Assembly: GCA_030609135.1 (NCBI GenBank)
Contig: JAUWCU010000010.1
Span: 1 to 34,067 of the forward strand
DNA from: Candidatus Stahliibacteriota bacterium
GTDB lineage: Bacteria > Hydrothermota > Tepidihabitantia > SM23-42
Reading direction: 5' to 3'
Length of the DNA: 34,067 nt
Every line of letters starts with the position of its first letter. Within the stretch, counting starts at the first letter, position 1. Shown piece by piece: positions 1 through 7,289 of this stretch. The position numbers and the translations under genes are program-made. The notes under the pieces were generated by a model, which saw only the letters and a list, made by a program, of their open reading frames with translations, ran no database searches and was not told where the DNA came from.

Positions 1-178
1 TGCTCAACCTGATAATCGTCGAGCAAGCTCGCCCCGTGAAATAACAGGTAAATATATCTCTGCATGTATTATCCTTGTTATGAAATTCGTGTTTGTTTTT
101 GGTCTTCAGTTTTATAATATTTCACAGGGCTCGACCACTACATTGTGCATCATGCAATCTAAAAAAAGTGAAGAGGAG
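1..178. other. Non-coding stretch at window edge
   Basis: This stretch lies downstream of the ROK kinase stop codon. It holds a small palindrome (CGAGCAAGCTCG) near base 20 and a short TGCATGATGCA-like dyad near base 145. The ORF track entry at 80-334 overlaps the kinase on the other strand and has no recognisable protein features. I see no gene here; the neighbouring gene beyond the window edge is unknown. Confidence 0.4.
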
Positions 179-1099
179 TCAGCTAACCTCCGACGCATAA
201 TACACCGCACCGAGGATCCCGGCATCGTCACCGAGTTTGCCCGGGACAATCTTGTATTTACGAAACTGAGCGCCCATGAGGCGCTGAGCTACGGTCTTTC
301 GAATCGGCTCAAAGAGAATTCTTCCAGCTTTTGATATCCCTCCTGAAATAACGATAATACCTGGATCAAACAAAGAAATAATACTCGATACACCGATACC
401 GATATAGAATCCTATCTGTTCAAATACCTTCTTTGAAACCGCATCTCCTTTTTTTGCTTCTCGGGCAATAATATGCGGCGTAATTTTTTTGTATTTGTTA
501 AGAGCACTCGGCTGTTGCTTCATCATGCGGCGCGCCCGTGCAGCAATGAATCGTGCACCCACATACCCTTCAAGATGACCAAACCGTCCGCATGTACATT
601 TCTTGCCGTCATATTTGATAGTTGAATGCCCGAATTCGCCAGCAAAACCATTAGCGCCAAATAGCAGGTGCCCCTCACATACTGCAGCTCCACCAACGCC
701 AGTGCCAAGCGTAAACAGAAAAACACTGTTATGTCCTTTTGCCGCACCAAATTTCCATTCACCAAGGCATATCGCATTTACATCGTTCAGAATATGCACG
801 GGAATGCTGAATTCGTCTCTTATGGCTTGGGCGAGTTTAATGTTATTCCAATCAATGAGGTTTGGCGAGTATCTGACAATCCCCTTTTTCGAGTCGATAA
901 TACCAGCGATACCAATGCCGATACCAGCTATTGGTTTGCTAAAAGTGCGGATCGCTTTCTTTATCTGATTAATAACTGGCACCGGTCCTTGCTGTCCATT
1001 GGTCGGCAATTTTGCTCGCTGCAAAACCTTACCATTTTTTACTAATGCTGACTTGATGTTTGTTCCGCCAACATCAACACCAACATAAAAGTGTTTCAT
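179..1099 (-). CDS. ROK-family sugar kinase (glucokinase-like)
   Basis: Predicted cytosolic ATP-dependent sugar kinase of the ROK family, most likely phosphorylating glucose or a related hexose/N-acetylhexosamine. The N-terminus carries the ATP-binding DVGGTNIK motif, followed by GIGIAGIID, the sugar-binding NDVNAICLGEW segment, the phosphate loop LGTGVGG, and GEFGHSTI with the zinc-site region CTCGRFGHLE. The family pattern is CxCGxxGCxE; here the last cysteine is a histidine, which could still bind zinc. A second ATP loop VISGGIS follows. Length (306 aa) is normal. I start at the second ATG of the MCMKHF track ORF because a TTGACT-N17-TATGAT promoter ends 6 nt before it and the first ATG abuts the -10 box; AAAGAG 6 nt before the first ATG keeps that start possible (end 1105). 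It stands alone downstream of the oxidoreductase genes with its own promoter. Substrate cannot be fixed from sequence. Confidence 0.9.
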   Translation of the reverse strand: MKHFYVGVDVGGTNIKSALVKNGKVLQRAKLPTNGQQGPVPVINQIKKAIRTFSKPIAGIGIGIAGIIDSKKGIVRYSPNLIDWNNIKLAQAIRDEFSIPVHILNDVNAICLGEWKFGAAKGHNSVFLFTLGTGVGGAAVCEGHLLFGANGFAGEFGHSTIKYDGKKCTCGRFGHLEGYVGARFIAARARRMMKQQPSALNKYKKITPHIIAREAKKGDAVSKKVFEQIGFYIGIGVSSIISLFDPGIIVISGGISKAGRILFEPIRKTVAQRLMGAQFRKYKIVPGKLGDDAGILGAVYYASEVS

Positions 1100-1105
1100 G
1101 CACAT

Positions 1106-1134
1106 ATCATACTCTTTAGTTGTCCAACAGTCAA
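1106..1134 (-). promoter_or_regulatory. Promoter of the ROK kinase, leaderless type
   Basis: On the minus strand TTGACT (1129-1134) and TATGAT (1106-1111) are separated by 17 nt. The kinase ATG at 1099 begins 6 nt after the -10 box, so transcription should start at or next to the start codon. The same geometry occurs before pstS, uvrA and nnr in this window. Confidence 0.65.
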
Positions 1135-1265
1135 CAATTCAGTCGTGCTGTTATCAACTTCTACTTCTTAAATTTAGCTGATAGTTTTACAGTTGGATGG
1201 TATGATAGTCGTACAGTCTGATTCACTGATATCCAGATACTCTGATATTCTCGTCTTGGAATAGC

Positions 1266-1817
1266 TTAACCGTTCTTCTTTTTCAATAACTCTTTTCCAT
1301 ATTCAAAGCCACGATCAAATGCAGTCATATTTAGCTCCAATGCTTTCTCAGGAACCGACCCAGGCAAAGCCTTTTTCATCCCTTCATAAGTCACAATCTC
1401 AGTTATCGCGGTAAAAAACCCCAACATAATAACGTTAGCCACGATCTTTCTACCGAGCTCTTCAGCGAAACGTGTTGCCGGTATAGAATAGACTTTAATA
1501 TTACCACGGGGTGATTTATGCTTCACCATATCTTCGTCAACGAGCAGTATACCATTTTCACTGAGTCCTGGTTCAAACTTATCATAACCCTCCTGTGACA
1601 TAGCAAACAGAACATCGACATCGGTTACATAGGGATATAATACTTTGCTTTCTGACACGACGAGCTGAGAGCTGCAAGCACCTCCCCTTGCTTCTGGACC
1701 AAAGGATTGGCTCATAGTAGCGTATTTATTGTCGTAAATCGCGGCGGCTTTGCCGGCAATTATCCCGGATCTAATAATACCTTGACCCCCGTAACCTGCG
1801 AATCTAACCTCAGCCAT
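1266..1817 (-). CDS. 2-oxoacid:ferredoxin oxidoreductase, gamma subunit
   Basis: Gamma (catalytic domain III) subunit of a 2-oxoacid:acceptor oxidoreductase, the family that decarboxylates 2-oxoacids with CoA and passes electrons to ferredoxin in anaerobic metabolism. The protein (183 aa) opens with the family hallmark GYGGQGIIRSG, followed by SQSFGPEARGG and the DVLFAMSQEGYDKF segment. The track ORF begins 31 codons earlier at 1910, but that extension overlaps the beta gene; a perfect AGGAGG lies 5 nt before the ATG at 1817, so I use that start. It overlaps the upstream beta1 stop by 8 nt, suggesting translational coupling. It is the only gamma gene in the window although there are two alpha/beta pairs, so it may serve both. 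No separate ferredoxin-like delta subunit is visible. Confidence 0.93.
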   Translation of the reverse strand: MAEVRFAGYGGQGIIRSGIIAGKAAAIYDNKYATMSQSFGPEARGGACSSQLVVSESKVLYPYVTDVDVLFAMSQEGYDKFEPGLSENGILLVDEDMVKHKSPRGNIKVYSIPATRFAEELGRKIVANVIMLGFFTAITEIVTYEGMKKALPGSVPEKALELNMTAFDRGFEYGKELLKKKNG

Positions 1818-2583
1818 TCTTGCCTCCTGCTCCTTTTTTCCCGGACTCAATGCCGTATGGAGTGAATTTCTCACCCAACACGTTGCCGAGCTGAGCATTA
1901 TAGGAATCAATAAATGTTGATCTTTCTTTGCTCGTGAATTTCCCCACGATAATTTTGTTCTCCGGTGTTATCCCCACATTCCTTGGATCCTCATCATTCC
2001 TTATCTCTGAGTTGTCGTAATAGAAACGTACAAGATCAGCGTTCACGTTACTGATGCTTGTATAGTAATCAGGCCCGGGTGCCAGAATTTCAATAATTGA
2101 CAGACCTTTCTTATTTAAAGCTTCGGCAATCGAATCGGCAAGTTCTTCAGTATGCAAAGCTGTCCAGCGCGCCGTATATATTGCACCGCATGAGTTTCCA
2201 AGATGCGGGATATTGAACGGCTCTTCGAATGTTGAATACGGTGAAAATTTCGGAGTTTCTATTGACACCGCTTTACCGGCGATCTTTCTGTACACGAAAT
2301 TATTAATACATATCACAGTAAGCTCCATATTTCTTCGACTGCCATGCACAAAGTGATTGCCACCAACCGTCATGAGGTCACCGGTAAACGGAACAACTTT
2401 AAGAGCGGGGTTAGCTAATTTAAGCCCCGTGCCAAATGCAATGGCTCGACCACGCGTCGTGTGAAAATAATCAAAACCAAAATGTTTGACTATTGCTGGT
2501 TCGAACAAAATATCCGAAGGGACACAAACCTGGTTGGGTTTTACCCCTGCTTTTTCAAGACCTTTGGCAAACGTCGTAATCAA
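1810..2583 (-). CDS. Degenerate 2-oxoacid:ferredoxin oxidoreductase beta subunit (beta1, pseudo-subunit)
   Basis: Clearly homologous to the beta2 protein at 4083-4976 (shared FHTT.GRAIAF.TG, GGNHF.H..RRN, NNF.Y, EPPFNIP/EEPFNIP, RY/FYY.N.EIRN). The parts that make a beta subunit work are gone. The first ~45 residues including CPGCG are missing; the IGCTGR cysteine region reads PSDILFEP; GDGDL is shortened to GDL; MTGGQ reads KIAGKA; and SPC reads APG. All four [4Fe-4S] cysteines and the thiamine diphosphate motif are therefore absent. The frame is open for 257 codons and the gene lies tightly between alpha1 (5-nt gap) and gamma (8-nt overlap), so it does not look like simple decay. The start is TTG at 2583 with AGGA 9 nt upstream; no ATG is available in frame. 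Likely a structural pseudo-subunit, or less likely a pseudogene. Confidence 0.8.
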   Translation of the reverse strand: MITTFAKGLEKAGVKPNQVCVPSDILFEPAIVKHFGFDYFHTTRGRAIAFGTGLKLANPALKVVPFTGDLMTVGGNHFVHGSRRNMELTVICINNFVYRKIAGKAVSIETPKFSPYSTFEEPFNIPHLGNSCGAIYTARWTALHTEELADSIAEALNKKGLSIIEILAPGPDYYTSISNVNADLVRFYYDNSEIRNDEDPRNVGITPENKIIVGKFTSKERSTFIDSYNAQLGNVLGEKFTPYGIESGKKGAGGKNG

Positions 2584-2588
2584 CCCAT

Positions 2589-3830
2589 TTATTCCTTTAA
2601 TTTGGAACCTCCCTTGAAAACCAACTTTTCTAATTGTGTCTTGAATTCAATGACCTTCTCGATTTTCCGTTCTTCCTTTGCCCCTAATAAAATTGCATCA
2701 CATATATCATCAGGCATATGGACACCCGCACCGCCATGCGGGACCAGTACAACATTTGCATTACCATGACAGCATCTTGCAACATCAAAAACTACCTGTC
2801 CATAGTTTATTTCCGGAACCACAAACGCCTTTACTTTCTTGGCTAGTTCAGTAATCCGTTCATCAGGGAATGGCCAGACCGTAATGAGTCTTAGGTTACC
2901 AACCTTTATCCCTTTTTCTCTCGCCATTTCTATACCGCGCACCGCAACCCTTGATGAAATACCATAAGATACGACCACTACGTCTGCATCATCAAGCTGT
3001 TCTTCTTTCAACTCGATGATCTTATCTTTGTTGCACATGATCTTATCAATCAATCTTCTCACATACTTTAGTTCGAAATGTTCATTGTCAACTGGATAAC
3101 CACGTTCATCATGCAGTCTTCCTGAAATGAATAACTTGTGACCTGATCCAGCTTTTACCATTTTTGGCACAAGATCTTCATCTGGTTTAAATGGTATATA
3201 CTCATCAGGTGGACCTGTATACCATCGTCTTGGTTCAAGCTCGATCTCTTCTGCCCGTGGGATAACCACTTTCTCGGTCATGTGACCAACGCATTCATCA
3301 GCCATTATCATAACTGGACAACGATATTTTTCTGCCAGATTAAATGCCTTTATTGTGTGATCAAACAGTTCCTGAGGAGAATCTGGCGCTATGGCGATGA
3401 GTTCATAATCACCGTGTGAACCCCAACGCGCCTGCATCATATCTGCCTGCCCGGTTTTAGTTGGCACACCAGTTGAAGGACCACCGCGCTGGATATTGAG
3501 CAGTACAAACGGTGTTTCAAGCATAGCCCCATACCCGATAGTCTCCATCATCAAAGAATAACCAGGTCCAGACGTTATGGTCATCGTCTTCGCGCCGGCC
3601 CATGCCGCACCGACTATTGCTGATATCGAAGCGAGCTCGTCTTCCATTTGAATGAACATCGCACCGCCTTTTGGTGCGATACGCGCAAAAGCCTCGGCCG
3701 CTTCAGTTGATGGTGTAATCGGATAACCAGCAATAAACTTACACCCGGCAGCAAGCGCTCCGTAACCTGAAGCAACATCACCATCAATATAATAGACGCC
3801 GGTAAGCACATCTCTTTGATCAGCCTTCAC
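2589..3830 (-). CDS. 2-oxoacid:ferredoxin oxidoreductase, alpha subunit (alpha1)
   Basis: Alpha subunit without fused gamma domain (about 413 aa). The N-terminal pyrimidine-binding domain has the complete YPITPSTE motif, FIQMEDELASI, TSGPGYSLMMET and RGGPSTGVPTKTGQADM, the form I associate with 2-oxoglutarate (KorA-like) enzymes. The domain II part has ADVVVVSYGISSR and VPEINYGQV. The track ORF starts eight codons earlier at GTG 3854, but AGGAGG sits inside that extension, 9 nt before GTG 3830, and is conserved in the alpha2 gene, so I prefer 3830. Upstream lies inverted-repeat copy A; downstream is beta1. Substrate (2-oxoglutarate versus another 2-oxoacid) is inferred from motif resemblance only. 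Confidence 0.9.
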   Translation of the reverse strand: MKADQRDVLTGVYYIDGDVASGYGALAAGCKFIAGYPITPSTEAAEAFARIAPKGGAMFIQMEDELASISAIVGAAWAGAKTMTITSGPGYSLMMETIGYGAMLETPFVLLNIQRGGPSTGVPTKTGQADMMQARWGSHGDYELIAIAPDSPQELFDHTIKAFNLAEKYRCPVMIMADECVGHMTEKVVIPRAEEIELEPRRWYTGPPDEYIPFKPDEDLVPKMVKAGSGHKLFISGRLHDERGYPVDNEHFELKYVRRLIDKIMCNKDKIIELKEEQLDDADVVVVSYGISSRVAVRGIEMAREKGIKVGNLRLITVWPFPDERITELAKKVKAFVVPEINYGQVVFDVARCCHGNANVVLVPHGGAGVHMPDDICDAILLGAKEERKIEKVIEFKTQLEKLVFKGGSKLKE

Positions 3831-3867
3831 CCTATTAGACCTCCTTTCAACCACCTGCTATTACTCC

Positions 3868-4010
3868 GAACATATAATAGTTCCAATTATGTTGTGGAAC
3901 CTGTCATTCCGAACTTGTTTCGGAATTTCGATAAAGTGAGACTCTGAAATAAATTCAGAGTGACAATAGTGTAACATGCTAACGAAATCCACTGAAACTA
4001 TTATATGTTC
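3868..4010. repeat. Inverted-repeat element family 1, copy A
   Basis: A 143-bp MITE-like unit with terminal inverted repeats GAACATATAATAGTTyCA / TGAAACTATTATATGTTC. Inside are two smaller dyads, ATTCCGAACTTGTTTCGGAAT and CTCTGAAATAAATTCAGAG. It differs from copy B at three bases. An outer ATTACT/AGTAAT pair extends the symmetry to about 3862-4021. It lies between beta2 (stop 4083) and alpha1 (start 3830), so it would be transcribed within the oxidoreductase operon. No transposase is nearby. Confidence 0.9.
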
Positions 4011-4082
4011 TCCTTAGTAATATAACGCTTACCTATTCCAAACGTTAAATATTTTTTCTCTTTACCCCCGTCTTTATAAGGT

Positions 4083-4976
4083 CTAACCGGGTTCATTTTC
4101 ACCACCTTTGACTTTGGATAACCACTCGTTGTAGCGATCTGTATAACTCGGTCTTTCCCGGTCAATGAATTTACCGACTATGATCTTTCCCTGAAAATCT
4201 ATATCAAGATTCTTGGTATCTTCGCCATTACGTATTTCTGCATTATCATGGTAGTAGCGCATCATATCAAGACCATCCCCTAATCGGTTAATCCTTGAAT
4301 AATACTGGGCACACGGCGATATAGCTTCAACCACAGAAAACCCCTTCTTGTTGAGTGCTTCAACAAATGCATTAGTAAGCCGACGGACATGAAGCGTGGT
4401 CCAGCGCGCCACATACACAGCACCTGAAGAATCTGCTAAGTATGGAATATTAAAGGGTGGCTCCACACACCCGAAAGGACAGGTTGTTGCATATGCAGTA
4501 AGCGGTGTTGTTGGAGCAACCTGACCGCCGGTCATCGCATAGATAAAGTTATTTACACATACAACGAGCATATCGATATTTCTTCGGGCGGCATGAATGA
4601 AATGGTTTCCACCGATCGCAATAAGATCACCATCACCAGAAAAAACCACGACTTTCATATCTGGGTTGGCAACTTTAATGCCGGTAGCAAAAGCAATAGC
4701 CCGTCCATGAGTAGTGTGGAATGAATCAAGCTTCACATACCCGGCAACCCTGCCGGTACAACCAATGCCTGAAACAATGACTATTTTGCTAAGATCTATC
4801 TCGGCTTTTTCAAGCGCCGCTGCAAATGCAGTAACTGCCAAGCCAATCCCACAACCCGGACACCAGATGTGTGGTATCCTATCCATACGAAGCACGTTTT
4901 CCATCGGATGGATTCTGTCCATACTTGATGAATCAACTTGGATTTTCTTTTGCTGGTTTGTTTTTGGTGTTTGCAT
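4083..4976 (-). CDS. 2-oxoacid:ferredoxin oxidoreductase, beta subunit (beta2, canonical)
   Basis: Thiamine-diphosphate-binding beta subunit, 297 aa. All expected active-site parts are present: CPGCG (Cys39, Cys42), GCTGR (Cys73) and SPC (Cys222) for the [4Fe-4S] cluster; GDGD (114-117), NNFIYAMTGGQ and the VEPPFNIP segment for TPP and Mg2+. The protein has a longer N-terminal lead (about 30 residues) than usual, with further Met residues at 19, 25 and 31 as possible alternative starts; AAGGGG lies upstream of the chosen ATG. It follows alpha2 with an 11-nt gap. Since beta1 lacks every catalytic feature, this protein probably supplies TPP and cluster chemistry for the whole locus. Confidence 0.93.
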   Translation of the reverse strand: MQTPKTNQQKKIQVDSSSMDRIHPMENVLRMDRIPHIWCPGCGIGLAVTAFAAALEKAEIDLSKIVIVSGIGCTGRVAGYVKLDSFHTTHGRAIAFATGIKVANPDMKVVVFSGDGDLIAIGGNHFIHAARRNIDMLVVCVNNFIYAMTGGQVAPTTPLTAYATTCPFGCVEPPFNIPYLADSSGAVYVARWTTLHVRRLTNAFVEALNKKGFSVVEAISPCAQYYSRINRLGDGLDMMRYYHDNAEIRNGEDTKNLDIDFQGKIIVGKFIDRERPSYTDRYNEWLSKVKGGENEPG

Positions 4977-4987
4977 TCTATATCCCC

Positions 4988-6181
4988 TTATCTGAACTTA
5001 ATAATCCCATCTTTGATATTGTCCACCTGGACCGCTTGATTTATCGCTCTGAGAATATCATCAGTATTTTCAACACCTTTTTCACCATGCGCTATGAAAA
5101 AAACATTTGCTTTGCCATAACTACACCGTTCGACCTCTAAAACAACCTGTCCCAAATTCATTTCTGGGACGACAAATGCCTTTACCTTATCAGCAAGTTC
5201 TGCCACGCGCTCTTCTGGAAATGGCCAGACCGTGACTAATTTTAGACTTCCAACCTTTAACCCTAAACCCCTTGCTTGTTCCATTGCTTTGAACGCAGCT
5301 CTTGATGTCGCGCCATATGAGACAATGACGACGTCAGCATCCTCGGTATTGGCTTCCTGTACTTCAATAATCTCATCTGTATAATCCCGGATTTTTTTTA
5401 CCAGCGGATGCACATTGAGCTCTTGACATTCTTCATCCATTATTGGATAACCGCGATCATCATGGGTCAACCCAGTTACGTGAAACTTGTATCCCTGACC
5501 AATGTCAACCATAGGGGGAATCATATCTTCATCTCTTTTAAAGGGTAGATAGCTGTCTTTCGGACCGTCAAAATATCGGCGCGGTTCAAGTCTAATATCT
5601 TCAGCATGCGGGATCACTACATCTTCCTGTAAATGGGCAAGGTATTGGTCAGACATAATAGCCACAGGGATACGGAAGCGTTCTGAAAAATTAAATGCCT
5701 TGATTGTAAAATCAAACATTTCCTGTGAAGAACTCGGTGCCAGTGCGATCAACTCATAATCACCGTGTGAACCCCAGCGCGCCTGCATCATATCGGCTTG
5801 AGATGGCTGGCTGGGTAAGCCGAGGCCCGGGCCAACTCTTTGAACATCGACGATCACACAAGGTGTCTCCAGCATAATGCCCAGGCCGAGATGTTCCATC
5901 ATAAGCGATAATCCAGGGCCTGAGGTCACGGTCATCGATTTCTTACCGGTCCACGAAGCACCAATCACCGCCGCAAGGGCTGAAATTTCATCCTCCATTT
6001 GAATAAATGTCGCGCTAGCCTTTTTTGCTCGCTGAAGAAATCTTTCGCTGACCTCTAATGCCGGTGCGATAGGATAAACACCCAGGAACCGACATCCCGC
6101 AGACAACGCGCCTTCTGCACAGGCTTGATTACCACTAAGATTATGCGTGCCCGTTAAAACACCACTTGGGTCTGCCTTCAC
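4988..6181 (-). CDS. 2-oxoacid:ferredoxin oxidoreductase, alpha subunit paralogue (alpha2)
   Basis: Paralogue of alpha1 (397 aa from the GTG start). It keeps FIQMEDEISAL, TSGPGLSLMMEH, QADMMQARWGSHGDYEL and VPEMNLGQV. The YPITPSTE motif, however, is YPIAPALE, and the GPSTGVPT loop is GPGLGLPS. GPGLG loops occur, as I recall, in branched-chain 2-oxoacid enzymes, so the change could mean another substrate; loss of the YPITP threonine is odder and may indicate a weakened active site. Start: the track uses ATG 6205, but the conserved AGGAGG inside that extension lies 9 nt before GTG 6181. The leader GGTTGAAAGGAGGTCTAA is identical to that of alpha1 although the proteins have diverged. First gene of the oxidoreductase cluster, read from a promoter at 6531-6559. 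Confidence 0.88.
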   Translation of the reverse strand: MKADPSGVLTGTHNLSGNQACAEGALSAGCRFLGVYPIAPALEVSERFLQRAKKASATFIQMEDEISALAAVIGASWTGKKSMTVTSGPGLSLMMEHLGLGIMLETPCVIVDVQRVGPGLGLPSQPSQADMMQARWGSHGDYELIALAPSSSQEMFDFTIKAFNFSERFRIPVAIMSDQYLAHLQEDVVIPHAEDIRLEPRRYFDGPKDSYLPFKRDEDMIPPMVDIGQGYKFHVTGLTHDDRGYPIMDEECQELNVHPLVKKIRDYTDEIIEVQEANTEDADVVIVSYGATSRAAFKAMEQARGLGLKVGSLKLVTVWPFPEERVAELADKVKAFVVPEMNLGQVVLEVERCSYGKANVFFIAHGEKGVENTDDILRAINQAVQVDNIKDGIIKFR

Positions 6182-6230
6182 CCGGTTAGACCTCCTTTCA
6201 ACCATCTAATAATATAACACTTATTTTTCC

Positions 6231-6373
6231 GAACATATAATAGTTTCAATTATGTTGTGGAACTTGTCATTCCGAACTTGTTTCGGAATCTCGATAAAGT
6301 GAGACTCTGAAATAAATTCAGAGTGACAATAGTGTAACATGCTAACGAAATCCACTGAAACTATTATATGTTC
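6231..6373. repeat. Inverted-repeat element family 1, copy B
   Basis: Same 143-bp unit and same orientation as copy A, with three base differences. Terminal repeats GAACATATAATAGTTTCA / TGAAACTATTATATGTTC are perfect here. It lies in the 5' leader of the alpha2 gene, at nearly the same distance from the gene as copy A is from alpha1. Confidence 0.9.
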
Positions 6374-6530
6374 TCCTTAGTAATTATTACAAACTTTAAA
6401 CCCCGGACATAACATCTCATATAAAAGTTTCATGTTAACTCCCTGGTAATCATTCCAGCCAGAGATACTTGTTATGAATTTTTTGCAATCCCTAAGCTCT
6501 CTAACACCCACGCCGCGTTCACTCATGTCC

Positions 6531-6559
6531 ATTATAGTAAAATAGCCCTAAATGTCAAG
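6531..6559 (-). promoter_or_regulatory. Promoter of the oxidoreductase operon
   Basis: TTGACA (6554-6559) and TATAAT (6531-6536) on the minus strand with a 17-nt spacer, starting just 11 nt after the phoU stop codon. An ATG (6526) follows the -10 box by only 4 nt, so it would fall at or slightly before the expected transcription start. Confidence 0.7.
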
Positions 6560-6570
6560 GGTAAGTGGAC

Positions 6571-7236
6571 TTATTTCTGTTCCTCGGCATGATGTTTAAT
6601 GACACGTGCCTGAGCGATATATATGACATCTTCGCAAATATTCGTCGTCAGATCGGCAATGCGCTCAAGGTTCTTGGCAACTAAAAGAAGTGGTATAGCT
6701 GAACCAATTTTATCTGGCTGTTCAAGCATGTGAGTTAGCAGTATCCTTATTGTCTCATCTCTCATTTCATCGACCACGTTATCCCTTGCACAGACTTGCT
6801 GAGCCCTTTCCGCATCATTATCCATGAAGCTCTTGACGCTGTCTTTTAGCATCTCTTTTACCTCACTGGCCATTGACCAGATATTGCTTACCGGCTTGAT
6901 ACGCGGCTGTTCAATCAAGAAAGCAACTGAGCCGGCAATATTCACTGCGTGATCACCCATTCTCTCCATATCGTTATTCATCTTGATGACACCAATCAAG
7001 AATCTCAAATCAGTACCTACTGGTTGGTGACGCGCAATGAGTTCGATACACTGATCCTCAATGGCGATTTCGAAACGATCAATTCTATGGTCGATCTCTT
7101 TGATTTCCGACGCCATTTTAAGGTCTTTCTTCTTGAGCGCTTCCAACGCTTTGGTGATAGATTCTTCAACAAGTGCTGCCATCTCTAAAAGGTTCTTTTT
7201 TACCTTTTGCAGTTCCTCATCAAAATGGCGGTCCAT
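6571..7236 (-). CDS. phoU: PhoU, phosphate transport regulator
   Basis: PhoU-type protein of 221 aa that in other bacteria links the Pst transporter to phosphate signalling and prevents uncontrolled uptake. Two three-helix repeats are visible. The first contains LRFLIGVIKMNNDMERMGDHAVNIA and the second AKNLERIADLTTNICEDVIYI; the E/DxxxD acidic signature that binds metal is present in both. GGAGG lies 5 nt before the ATG. It is the last gene of the pst cluster, 53 nt after pstB1, the usual position. No PhoR/PhoB pair is in the window. Confidence 0.95.
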   Translation of the reverse strand: MDRHFDEELQKVKKNLLEMAALVEESITKALEALKKKDLKMASEIKEIDHRIDRFEIAIEDQCIELIARHQPVGTDLRFLIGVIKMNNDMERMGDHAVNIAGSVAFLIEQPRIKPVSNIWSMASEVKEMLKDSVKSFMDNDAERAQQVCARDNVVDEMRDETIRILLTHMLEQPDKIGSAIPLLLVAKNLERIADLTTNICEDVIYIAQARVIKHHAEEQK

Positions 7237-7289
7237 TATACCTCCTTCTTTTTAGCCATTAGCAATTAGCCACTGGCTATCAGCAAAAC

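Larger units (their letters stand above)
6206..6570 (-). other. Leader region of the oxidoreductase operon
   Basis: This gene-free stretch between phoU and alpha2 holds a promoter (6531-6559), an approximately 150-nt transcribed leader and repeat copy B. The leader has an open frame from ATG 6526 to TAA 6377 (49 aa, MSERGVGVREL...) whose stop codon is supplied by the flank of the repeat, and an inner ATG preceded by CAGGGAG. No similarity to a known peptide or riboswitch is recognised. Confidence 0.4.

Noticed and set aside
80-334. 84-aa plus-strand ORF in the track
   Set aside because: It overlaps the 3' end of the well-supported ROK kinase on the other strand and has no recognisable features or ribosome-binding site.
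976-991. TGGCAC...TTGC resembling a second sigma-54 promoter
   Set aside because: The spacing is one base too long, it lacks the G after TGGCAC, and it lies inside the ROK kinase coding region pointing antisense.
1810-2583. Calling beta1 a plain pseudogene
   Set aside because: The frame is open throughout, scaffold motifs are conserved and it is tightly packed with coupled neighbours; loss is confined to cofactor sites and the N-terminal cluster segment.
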